Below, one piece after another: positions 7,281 to 13,400 of a stretch of DNA of 18,255 bases (position 1 is its first letter; the number at the start of each line of letters is the position of its first letter). A program made the translations under genes and the position numbers. Origin of the DNA: Intestinimonas massiliensis (ex Afouda et al. 2020) (lineage in GTDB: Bacteria > Bacillota > Clostridia > Oscillospirales > Oscillospiraceae); contig NZ_LR131147.1 of the NCBI RefSeq assembly GCF_900626285.1, forward strand, positions 2,199,092 through 2,217,346. The letters are read 5' to 3'. Under the pieces are notes generated by a model. It had not been told where the DNA came from and did not search any database. It saw only the letters and a program-made list of their open reading frames with translations.

Positions 7281-8065
7281 CTGCTGCACAAATTTACGGC
7301 ACCCTGCGCGCCGCCCTCACCGCCGCCCTGGCGGAGGAGGGGCTGGACGGGGCAGTGACCGTCAGCGCCCGGGGGCTGACCCCGGCGGAGGCCATCGGTC
7401 ACCCCGGCCGCACCGACTACCCCATCCTCTCCGGCAAGGAGGTCATGCTGATGGCCGACTTCCGGGGCGCCAAAGGCCAGGCCTTTACCGACGCCCCCGT
7501 GGCCTTCCACGGCAGCCTGCGGGAGGTGCTGGCGCTGGACCCGGAGGAGGACCCCCACAGCCGGGGGCTGTTCGTGGCCGTCCTCAACGCGGTGATGGCC
7601 CACCTGGGCCGGGCGGACAACACCGTCCACTGCAGGGACGGCGGCCCGGAGTTCTGCGCCCGCCACATGGCGGACTGGGTGGGGGAGACCTACGGGAATC
7701 CCAGGATCGCCCTGGTGGGCTTCCAGCCCGCCCTGATCGGAGCCCTGTCCCAGCGGTTTCCCCTGAAGGTGCTGGATCTGAATCCGGAGAATATCGGCAG
7801 GACCAAGGACGGCTGCCCGGTGCTGGACGGAAAAGCGGACCGGCAGGGGGCGGTGGACTGGGCCGACCTGGTGCTGTGTACCGGCAGCACCCTGTGCAAC
7901 GGCACCATTGTGGACTATCTGGAGCTGGACAAGGAGGTTGTGTTCTTCGGCACCACCCTGTCCGGCGCGGCCCCCATCCTGGGGCTGAAGCGGATGTGCT
8001 TCGCCGACAAGAGCCTGGAGGAGAAATCGTCCATTTCTCTTGCCTTTCCCCATAAAACCGTGTAG
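7277..8065 (+). CDS. DUF4213/DUF364 protein (putative heavy-metal chelation family)
   Basis: This 262-residue protein has two regions. Residues about 1-85 resemble the enolase-N-like DUF4213 domain (GRTDYPILSGKEVMLMADF). Residues about 115-255 match the DUF364 Rossmann-like domain (Pfam PF04016), with RIALVGFQPALI at 143-154, LVLCTGSTLCNGT at 198-210 and GTTLSGAAPILG at 225-236. The family has been proposed to chelate heavy metals from structural work, but its reaction is not established. Cysteines at 119, 127, 180, 201 and 207 could be ligands; that is inference. It is coupled to the ModB-like gene by ATGA with GGGAGG at 7262-7267. Its position suggests handling of the imported metal oxyanion. 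It has no Walker motifs, so it is not the missing ATPase. Confidence 0.85.
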   Translation: MTAAQIYGTLRAALTAALAEEGLDGAVTVSARGLTPAEAIGHPGRTDYPILSGKEVMLMADFRGAKGQAFTDAPVAFHGSLREVLALDPEEDPHSRGLFVAVLNAVMAHLGRADNTVHCRDGGPEFCARHMADWVGETYGNPRIALVGFQPALIGALSQRFPLKVLDLNPENIGRTKDGCPVLDGKADRQGAVDWADLVLCTGSTLCNGTIVDYLELDKEVVFFGTTLSGAAPILGLKRMCFADKSLEEKSSISLAFPHKTV

Positions 8066-8068
8066 AAT
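8040..8068 (+). promoter_or_regulatory. Promoter for the MATE gene, overlapping the upstream stop codon
   Basis: TTGCCT (8040-8045), a 17-bp spacer and TAGAAT (8063-8068). The TAG of the -10 element is the stop codon of the DUF364 gene. Initiation near 8075 falls at the start of the hairpin at 8072-8099, so the same sequence could serve as terminator for one gene and leader hairpin for the next. Confidence 0.45.
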
Positions 8069-8071
8069 CTT

Positions 8072-8106
8072 GGTGCGGGGTCCTTCTGGGCGCCGCACCA
8101 TTTTTC
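8072..8106 (+). terminator. Rho-independent terminator of the mod-like/DUF364 operon
   Basis: GGTGCGG (8072-8078) pairs with CCGCACC (8093-8099) around a 14-base loop, followed by ATTTTTC. It lies 6 bases after the DUF364 stop codon. Confidence 0.75.
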
Positions 8107-8124
8107 TGTTCAGGAGGGATCCCC

Positions 8125-9483
8125 ATGCTGCGGCTGGGTCAGACCGGCGACATCACCCAGGGCGTGATCTGGAAGCAACTGCTGGCGTTCTTCTTCCCCC
8201 TGTGGTTCGGCACTTTTTTTCAACAGCTCTACAACACGGTGGATACGGTGGTGGTGGGCCGGTTCGTGGGCAAGACCGCCCTGGCGGCGGTGGGCTCCAC
8301 CGGCGTCATCGTCAACCTGACCGTGGGACTTTTCACCGGCCTGGCCGCCGGGGCGGTGGTGGTCATCGCCCAGCGCTACGGCGCCCGGATGGGGGACGAG
8401 GTCCACAAGAGCGTCCACACCGCCATGCTGCTGTCCATCCTCATGGGCGCCTTCTTTATGGTGGTGGGCTTCCTCATCACCCCCTGGGCCCTGCGGGCCC
8501 TCAACACCACCGAGGACGCCCTGCCCGGCGCCATTCTCTACCTGCAGGTCTACTTCCTGGGCATGATCCCCAACCTGGTGTACAACATGGGCACCGCCGT
8601 GCTGCGGGCGGTGGGAGATTCCCGCCGGCCCCTGTACTTCCTCATGGCCGCCTCCCTGTGCAATATCGTGCTGGACCTGCTGCTGGTGGTGGTGTTCCAG
8701 CTGGGGGTGCTGGGCGTGGCCATCGCCACGGTGATCTCCCAGATCCTGTCCGCCGTGCTGGTGGTCCTCTCCCTCACCCGGGCGGAGGGGGCCCCCTTCC
8801 AGCTCTTCCCCAGATCCCTCACCATCCACCCCCAGCCCCTTCGGGCCATCCTCCAGGTGGGGGTGCCTACCGCCCTCCAGTCGGTGATGTACAGCTCCTC
8901 CAACCTCTTTATCCAGGCCGCCATCAACTCCTTCGGCACCGACGCCGTGGCCGCCTGGACCGCCTACGGCAAAATGGACGTGGTCTTCTGGATGACCATT
9001 ACCGCCATGTCCCAGTCGGTAACCACCTTTGCCGGGCAGAATTACGGCGCCGGCAAGTACGACCGGCTGAAAAAAGGGGTGAAGGTATCGGTGGGGATGA
9101 GCGCCATCATCACCCTGTCCATCAGCGCCATCATGGTGCTCTTTGCCCGGCCCATCCTCACCATTTTTACCCCCGACCACGACGTGCTGGAGATCGGGGT
9201 GTCCATGGTCCGTTTCCTGGCCCCCAGCTATATCACCTACATCCTCATCGAGCTGACCTCCGGCGCCATCCGGGGCGCGGGCAAGTCCCTGGTGCCCACC
9301 CTCATTACCGTGTTCGGCGTGTGCGGCCTGCGGCTGCTGTGGCTGTTCACCGTGGTGCCCGTCCACCACACCATCGAGATGGTGGAGGCCAGCTATCCCA
9401 TCACCTGGGCCGTCACCTCCCTCGCTCTGCTGATCTACTACCGCTTCGGCAAATGGCTGGAGCCGCCAAAAGCTGTTCTCTGA
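8125..9483 (+). CDS. MATE-family multidrug/sodium efflux transporter
   Basis: This 452-residue membrane protein is a MATE (NorM/DinF-like) exporter with about twelve predicted helices in two repeats. The first repeat opens with the family hallmark GDITQGVIWKQLLAFFFPLW, then FFQQLYNTVDTVVVGRFVG and LAAVGST. The second opens near residue 238 with LQVGVPTALQSVMYSSSN and includes FAGQNYGAGKYDRLKKG. MATE proteins expel cationic or aromatic compounds using a sodium or proton gradient; the substrate cannot be assigned. The start is ATG at 8125, 6 bases after AGGAGGG. It follows a terminator and has a possible promoter of its own, so it is probably a monocistronic gene closed by the hairpin at 9489-9526. 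Confidence 0.93.
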   Translation: MLRLGQTGDITQGVIWKQLLAFFFPLWFGTFFQQLYNTVDTVVVGRFVGKTALAAVGSTGVIVNLTVGLFTGLAAGAVVVIAQRYGARMGDEVHKSVHTAMLLSILMGAFFMVVGFLITPWALRALNTTEDALPGAILYLQVYFLGMIPNLVYNMGTAVLRAVGDSRRPLYFLMAASLCNIVLDLLLVVVFQLGVLGVAIATVISQILSAVLVVLSLTRAEGAPFQLFPRSLTIHPQPLRAILQVGVPTALQSVMYSSSNLFIQAAINSFGTDAVAAWTAYGKMDVVFWMTITAMSQSVTTFAGQNYGAGKYDRLKKGVKVSVGMSAIITLSISAIMVLFARPILTIFTPDHDVLEIGVSMVRFLAPSYITYILIELTSGAIRGAGKSLVPTLITVFGVCGLRLLWLFTVVPVHHTIEMVEASYPITWAVTSLALLIYYRFGKWLEPPKAVL

Positions 9484-9488
9484 TTCCG

Positions 9489-9526
9489 AAAAGGGCCGGG
9501 CCTGTCTCTGACAGGCCCGGCCCTTT
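9489..9526 (+). terminator. Terminator hairpin after the MATE gene
   Basis: A 16-bp uninterrupted stem (9490-9505 with 9511-9526) encloses a 5-base CTCTG loop. The following T-run is short, but the stem is long and GC-rich and lies directly after the stop codon. Confidence 0.8.
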
Positions 9527-9562
9527 GTCCAACAGAAAGGTCTTTTGGTCAAAAACTCCCTC

Positions 9563-9610
9563 TTGCAAAACTCGAACATATGTTGTATACTTTACTCGAA
9601 CATAAGTTCT
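9563..9610 (+). promoter_or_regulatory. LexA-controlled (SOS) promoter with two LexA boxes
   Basis: TTGCAA (9563-9568) and TATACT (9586-9591) are separated by exactly 17 bp. The first LexA box, CGAACATATGTTG (9573-9585), fills the spacer. The second, CGAACATAAGTTCT (9597-9610), covers the predicted start site. Both fit the Firmicutes LexA/DinR core GAAC-N4-GTTC: the second exactly, the first with one change in the last half-site base. LexA bound here would block polymerase directly, so the downstream gene should be induced by DNA damage. Confidence 0.88.
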
Positions 9611-9739
9611 GATGAACAGCCGGAACTTTTCCACTGTTTCCGCCGTCTATGTGGATAAAGGGACCTGTGGTCCGTTTTATGGGACAGCAGACGTGGGACA
9701 ATATGCTTATCAAAGGAAAGATGAGCAGGAGGGATCGCC

Positions 9740-10060
9740 ATGGAGACCATTTATTATCGTCTGAACGCCACCCGCATCACCGTGGACGGGGACCGGAAGG
9801 TATCCGGCGGGGAAGGAGTACGTTGCGTCGTGCTGCCCAAAAAGGCCGCCCCTGCCCCGGCGGAGGGGAAGGTGCTGGACTTTGAGGCCTACCGCCGGGC
9901 CCTGGAGCCGGAGGAGGTCTTTGCGGCGGAGGAGCCTGAGCCGGAAGAGGCGCCCGCCCCCAGACGTGCCCTGTCTCCCTGGATTCTGGCGGACCTGTGC
10001 GCCTCGGCGGCGGTGGTGGGCTTTACCGCCCTGACCGCTTTCGGGGTGCTGCTGGGCTGA
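9740..10060 (+). CDS. Small C-terminally anchored membrane protein under SOS control, function unknown
   Basis: This 106-residue protein is not one I recognise. An N-terminal polar region (1-36, METIYYRLNATRITVDGDRK...) leads to an Ala/Pro linker. Next comes a short KVLDFEAYRRALEPEE segment (44-59) and an acidic Glu/Pro-rich stretch (58-72), then one hydrophobic helix (about 81-105) ending at the last residue. No signal peptide precedes it, so most of the protein should face the cytoplasm as a tail-anchored protein. The ATG at 9740 follows AGGAGGG by 6 bases. It is the only gene downstream of the double-LexA-box promoter, with a leader of about 140 bases. SOS-induced small membrane proteins in other bacteria (YneA, SidA, DivS-type, TisB) delay division or depolarise the membrane; a comparable role is inference only. 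It does not show the YneA layout (N-terminal helix plus LysM). Confidence 0.8.
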   Translation: METIYYRLNATRITVDGDRKVSGGEGVRCVVLPKKAAPAPAEGKVLDFEAYRRALEPEEVFAAEEPEPEEAPAPRRALSPWILADLCASAAVVGFTALTAFGVLLG

Positions 10061-10086
10061 GGCGGAGCGTATGAAGCAGAAAACGG

Positions 10087-10119
10087 CCGCGGCGGGGCTT
10101 ATGCCCCGCCGCGGTATTT
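10087..10119. terminator. Bidirectional terminator between the SOS gene and spoIIID
   Basis: A 12-bp GC-rich stem (10087-10098 with 10103-10114) encloses a TTAT loop, followed by TATTTG on the plus strand. On the minus strand it is followed by TTTT. The stop codon of spoIIID (TAA at 10101-10099) falls in the loop, so the spoIIID 3' end and the terminator are superimposed. Confidence 0.8.
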
Positions 10120-10350
10120 GTTTCTGGTGGCGATGCCCCCCCGGATGTGCCGCTCGGCCTTGTTCTCGTCCATCACCTGCTTGACCTGGAGGTAGAGGGT
10201 GCGGTTGAAGGCGGGCAGCCGCTCGCTCAGGTCCTTGTGCACCGTGGATTTGCTGACGCCGAACTTCTTGGCCGCACCGCGCACCGTCGCTTTGTTTTCT
10301 ATAATGTAAAGCGCCAGCCGGCAGGCGCGCTCCTCGATGTTCCCTTTCAC
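10099..10350 (-). CDS. spoIIID: Stage III sporulation transcriptional regulator SpoIIID
   Basis: This 83-residue protein is nearly identical in layout to SpoIIID. It starts with KGNIEERACRLALYIIENKATVR, continues with the helix-turn-helix GAAKKFGVSKSTVHKDLSERLP (about 25-46) and ends in the basic DNA-contacting tail ENKAERHIRGGIATRNKY. In the known pathway SpoIIID is the mother-cell regulator that activates or represses many sigma-E genes and helps prepare sigma-K expression. The start is GTG at 10350 with GGGGAG 9 bases upstream; a longer upstream frame exists but lies outside family length. The minus strand about 35 bp upstream contains CATATACAT, which could be a sigma-E -10, but no convincing -35 was found. 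It is divergent from a LysR gene. Confidence 0.95.
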   Translation of the reverse strand: MKGNIEERACRLALYIIENKATVRGAAKKFGVSKSTVHKDLSERLPAFNRTLYLQVKQVMDENKAERHIRGGIATRNKYRGGA

Positions 10351-10382
10351 ACAGCAACACTCCCCGCAATGTTTCTCACGGG

Positions 10383-10394
10383 GCATGTATATGC
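10383..10394. promoter_or_regulatory. Inverted repeat in the spoIIID-lysR intergenic region
   Basis: GCAT-GTAT-ATGC is a perfect dyad with a 4-base spacer, about 80 bp upstream of the LysR gene's start codon. Position and size would suit a LysR binding site, but the same bases include the possible spoIIID -10 region, so the role is open. Confidence 0.3.
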
Positions 10395-10417
10395 GGAAAA
10401 GCCCCCGGAGATTCCCC

Positions 10418-10446
10418 TTTCCCGCCCGGGGAAAACGGAGTATAAT
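10418..10446 (+). promoter_or_regulatory. Promoter for the second LysR gene
   Basis: A perfect TATAAT lies at 10441-10446, 28 bases before the GTG start. The -35 position 17 bp upstream (10418-10423, TTTCCC) is weak, consistent with low or activator-dependent expression. Confidence 0.45.
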
Positions 10447-10473
10447 AGGGGACAAAGGGAAGGGGGGAGGCCT

Positions 10474-11355
10474 GTGCTGGACTTTCGGATGGACACCTTT
10501 CTGGAGGTGTGCCGGTGCAGAAACTACACCCGGGCGGCGGAGAACCTGAACATCACCCAGCCCGCGGTGACCCAACACATCCAGTATCTCCAGAATTACT
10601 ATGGGGCACGGCTGTTCGTCTACCACAACAAGCAGCTCACCCTCACCCGGGAGGGAGAGCTGCTGCGCAGTGCCGCCCTCACCATGCGCCACGACGAGGA
10701 AAAGCTGAAGCGGGACATGCTGGATCTGAAAACGGGCAAGCGGTCCATCCGGTTCGGGGCCACCCTGACCATCGGGGAGTACCTGCTGCCGGAGCGGCTG
10801 GCCGACTATATGAAAAACCACCCCGCTACCGACGTCCATATGGTGGTGGAGGATACCAAAAGCCTGCTGCTGCGGCTCAACCAGGGGGAGCTGGACTTTG
10901 CCGTGGTGGAGGGCTACTTCCACAAGAGCGAGTACGACTACATCCTCTGGTCCCACGAGCCCTACATCTGCGTCCGGGGCCCCGGCTATGCCCTGCCGGA
11001 GGGCCCCCTCCACCTGGGCGACCTGTTCTCCCACGACCTGATCCTCCGCAACGACGGGTCGGGCACCCGGGACGTGCTGGTGAAGGCCCTGGAGGGGATG
11101 AACCACCACCTCTCCGACTTCCGCCACATCACTGAGATCAGCGATCTGTTCGTCATCAAGGAGCTGGTAAAAGGGGGCTGCGGCATCACCTTCCTCTACC
11201 GCAAGGCAGTGGAGCGGGAGCTGGCCGACGGCTCCATGGTCCAGGTGGAACTGGCCGATTTTCAGGTCTCCCACGAGTTCACCTTCCTGTGGCGGAAGGA
11301 CAGCGTGTTTGAGGAGGAATTCCGACAGGTTTTCAAGGAATTATCCGGGAAATAA
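10474..11355 (+). CDS. LysR-type transcriptional regulator, likely regulator of asrABC
   Basis: This 293-residue protein is full length for the family. Residues about 5-62 form the winged helix-turn-helix (CRNYTRAAENLNITQPAVTQHI, LQNYYGARLFVYHNKQLTLT). Residues about 90-290 form the effector-binding domain, with SIRFGATLTIGEYLLPERL and the late segment ELVKGGCGITFLYRKAVERE. The start is GTG at 10474, 3-6 bases after a long purine-rich ribosome binding site (AGGGGGGAGG); ATG at 10489 is in frame but would clip the first helix. It precedes the sulfite reductase operon on the same strand, separated by a terminator and a 112-base control region. LysR proteins (CysB, CysL types) often control sulfur genes, so regulation of asr is a reasonable inference, not shown. 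Confidence 0.9.
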   Translation: MLDFRMDTFLEVCRCRNYTRAAENLNITQPAVTQHIQYLQNYYGARLFVYHNKQLTLTREGELLRSAALTMRHDEEKLKRDMLDLKTGKRSIRFGATLTIGEYLLPERLADYMKNHPATDVHMVVEDTKSLLLRLNQGELDFAVVEGYFHKSEYDYILWSHEPYICVRGPGYALPEGPLHLGDLFSHDLILRNDGSGTRDVLVKALEGMNHHLSDFRHITEISDLFVIKELVKGGCGITFLYRKAVERELADGSMVQVELADFQVSHEFTFLWRKDSVFEEEFRQVFKELSGK

Positions 11356-11359
11356 ATCA

Positions 11360-11375
11360 CTTTTTTCGAAAAAAG
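11360..11375. repeat. A/T palindrome after the lysR stop codon
   Basis: CTTTTTTCGAAAAAAG is a perfect 16-base palindrome 4 bases past the stop codon. It could form a weak bidirectional hairpin, but the stronger terminator is the GC-rich one that follows. Confidence 0.5.
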
Positions 11376-11385
11376 CAACGATTTT

Positions 11386-11425
11386 GGCCGCAATCTGCCT
11401 ATCCGGGCGGACTGCGGCCTTTTTT
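11386..11425 (+). terminator. Rho-independent terminator after the lysR gene
   Basis: GGCCGCA (11386-11392) pairs with TGCGGCC (11413-11419), followed by six T. The 20-base loop is large but can form an inner GC pairing (TGCC...GGCGG). It separates lysR transcription from the asr operon. Confidence 0.8.
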
Positions 11426-11445
11426 GCTTCTCTCATTAGAAAAGA

Positions 11446-11530
11446 TTATGGAAGCATAACAAAATAAAAGTTTTCTTTTGGGGAGGGACAATGTTATTTT
11501 ATTAACAGAATCTAAATTATTTAAGGAGGT
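11446..11530 (+). promoter_or_regulatory. asrABC control region with three inverted repeats
   Basis: Within this AT-rich stretch are TTATG-GAAG-CATAA (11446-11459), AAAAG-TTTT-CTTTT (11466-11479) and GTTA-TTTTAT-TAAC (11493-11506), followed by the asrA ribosome binding site TAAGGAGGT (11522-11530). The first has the size and form of a LysR-type site. No sigma-A pair with good spacing stands out, which fits an activated promoter. Confidence 0.4.
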
Positions 11531-11537
11531 ACGGAGC

Positions 11538-12575
11538 ATGGGTTTCTCCCTCACCGCCGCTCAGGCGGACACCGTGCTGAGCGCACTGAAACAGGACTAC
11601 CGGGTGTTCGCCCCCAAGCGCTTTCCCAAGCAGGGCCGCTATTCCGACACTGACGTGGTGAAATACGCCGAGGTGGACCGCTTTGCCGACATCGTGTGGG
11701 ACGTGAAGTCTGACTACCCCGCCAAGGAGGTCATCACCCCCATCCAGCAGGCCATTTTCTACTTCACCGAGGATGAGTACCGGGCCAGCAAGGCCAAGGA
11801 GAAGCCCATCCTCATCCTGGCCCGCCCCTGCGACATCAACGCCCAGCACATCCAGGCCAAGATCTACGCCGGCAACGGCGGCTATGAGGACCTGTACTAC
11901 AAGCGGGTCCGGGACCTGGTGAAGTTCGCCATGATGGAGTGCAACGGCGGGGACGACACCTGCTTCTGCGTCTCCATGGGCACCAACAGGACCGACGACT
12001 ACTCCCTGGCCCTGAAGTTCTCCGCGGACGGCGTGCAGGTGCAGGTCACCGACGATTCCTTCGCCCGCTACTTTGAGGGCATGGCTCAGGCCGACTACAC
12101 CCCCGCCTTTGTGGAGGAGAACGAGCTGAAGGTCACCATCCCCGACCTGGACGACAAGGCGGTCCGTCTGGCCCTGAAGAGCCACCCCATGTGGAAGGAA
12201 TTCAACAGCCGCTGCATCTCCTGCGGCGCCTGCACCGTGGCCTGCTCCACCTGCACCTGCTTCACCACCCGGGACGTAATCTACGGCGACAACCCCGAGG
12301 TGGGCGAGCGCCGCCGGGTCACCGCCTCCTGCCAGATCGCCGGGTTCGACCAGATGGCGGGGCAGAAGGAGTTCCGCTCCACCGCCGGGGACCGGATGCG
12401 CTACAAGGTGCTCCACAAGTTCCACGACTACAAGGCCCGCTTCGGCGAGCAGCACATGTGTGTGGGCTGCGGCCGGTGCACCCACCGCTGCCCGGAGTTC
12501 ATCTCCATCACCGCCACCGTCAACAAGGTCAACGCCGCCGTGGAAGAGATCAAGGCTTCCATGGCCAATCAGTAA
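11538..12575 (+). CDS. asrA: Anaerobic sulfite reductase subunit A
   Basis: This 345-residue protein matches the length of Salmonella AsrA. It is the iron-sulfur electron-transfer subunit that passes electrons from AsrB to the sirohaem subunit AsrC. The N-terminal two-thirds contain the family segments RVFAPKRFPKQGRYSDTD and ILARPCDINAQHIQ. Two ferredoxin-type 4Fe-4S motifs lie near the C-terminus: C226-x2-C229-x2-C232-x3-C236, with extra cysteines at 239 and 241, and C308-x2-C311-x2-C314-x3-C318-P. The start is ATG at 11538, 7 bases after TAAGGAGGT; the upstream extension of the frame has no such site. It is the first gene of a tight operon (15 bases to asrB, 18 from asrB to asrC). Confidence 0.96.
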   Translation: MGFSLTAAQADTVLSALKQDYRVFAPKRFPKQGRYSDTDVVKYAEVDRFADIVWDVKSDYPAKEVITPIQQAIFYFTEDEYRASKAKEKPILILARPCDINAQHIQAKIYAGNGGYEDLYYKRVRDLVKFAMMECNGGDDTCFCVSMGTNRTDDYSLALKFSADGVQVQVTDDSFARYFEGMAQADYTPAFVEENELKVTIPDLDDKAVRLALKSHPMWKEFNSRCISCGACTVACSTCTCFTTRDVIYGDNPEVGERRRVTASCQIAGFDQMAGQKEFRSTAGDRMRYKVLHKFHDYKARFGEQHMCVGCGRCTHRCPEFISITATVNKVNAAVEEIKASMANQ

Positions 12576-12590
12576 GGGAGGGCAGAAGCT

Positions 12591-13382
12591 ATGATGAATC
12601 CCGTGCAGCCTCAGGCCTGTACCATCCTGAGTGTCAAGAAAGAGAGCGTCCACGAGTGGACCTTCCGTGTGGCCACCGACGCCAAGCCCGCCCACGGCCA
12701 GTTCATGCAGCTGTCCATTCCCATGATCGGCGAGGCTCCCATCTCCGTGTCCGCCCAGGGGGACGGCTGGCTGGAGTTCACCATCCGCTCCGTAGGTAAG
12801 GTCACCAACGTGATCTTCCAGAAGCAGGCCGGCGACACCCTCTTCCTCCGGGGCCCCTACGGCAAGGGCTGGCCCGTGGAGCAGTTCAAGGGCAAGCACC
12901 TGGTGGTCATCACCGGCGGCACCGGCCTGGCTCCCGTCCGCTCTATGCTGAACATGCTGGCGGACGACCCCGGCTATGTCAAGTCCGTCCACCTGATCTC
13001 CGGCTTCAAGAATGAGGAGGGCATCGTCTTCCACAGCGAGCTGGAGGCCTGGAAGGACAAGTTCTCCACCATCTATGCCCTGGACAACGACGCCAAGGAG
13101 GGCTGGCGCACCGGCCTGGTCACCACCTTCGTGAAGGAGATCCCCTTCGATTCCTTCGACGGCAACTACGCCGTTGTGGTGGTGGGTCCCCCGCCCATGA
13201 TGAAGTTCACCGGCCTGGAGCTGATGAAGAACGGCGTGGACGCCGACAAGGTGTGGATGAGCTTCGAGCGCAAGATGTCCTGCGCCGTAGGCAAGTGCGG
13301 CCACTGCCGCATCGACGAGGTGTACGTATGCCTGGACGGCCCCGTGTTCCCCTACACCGTGGCCCGTGACCTGGTGGACTGA
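12591..13382 (+). CDS. asrB: Anaerobic sulfite reductase subunit B (flavin/NADH-binding)
   Basis: This 263-residue protein belongs to the ferredoxin-NADP reductase-like family. An FAD-binding barrel covers about 5-98 (FMQLSIPMIGEAPISVS). An NAD-binding Rossmann domain covers about 100-225 (LVVITGGTGLAPVRSML, then VVVVGPPPMMKFT). A C-terminal 2Fe-2S motif follows: C231-x4-C236-x2-C239-x7-C247. It oxidises NADH and feeds electrons to AsrA/AsrC in the cytoplasm. GGGAGGG at 12576-12582 serves ATG 12591; ATG 12594 immediately follows and would also be possible. All cofactor residues expected for AsrB appear intact. Confidence 0.96.
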   Translation: MMNPVQPQACTILSVKKESVHEWTFRVATDAKPAHGQFMQLSIPMIGEAPISVSAQGDGWLEFTIRSVGKVTNVIFQKQAGDTLFLRGPYGKGWPVEQFKGKHLVVITGGTGLAPVRSMLNMLADDPGYVKSVHLISGFKNEEGIVFHSELEAWKDKFSTIYALDNDAKEGWRTGLVTTFVKEIPFDSFDGNYAVVVVGPPPMMKFTGLELMKNGVDADKVWMSFERKMSCAVGKCGHCRIDEVYVCLDGPVFPYTVARDLVD

Positions 13383-13400
13383 GAGAGGAGTGGGTGAAGG

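Noticed and set aside
9612..9764. Fifty-codon frame starting just after the second LexA box
   Set aside because: No ribosome binding site precedes its ATG, it overlaps the well-supported 106-residue gene, and it shows no recognisable features.
9649..9885. 78-codon frame overlapping the SOS gene
   Set aside because: Arg/His/Gly-rich shadow in a different frame with no ribosome binding site.
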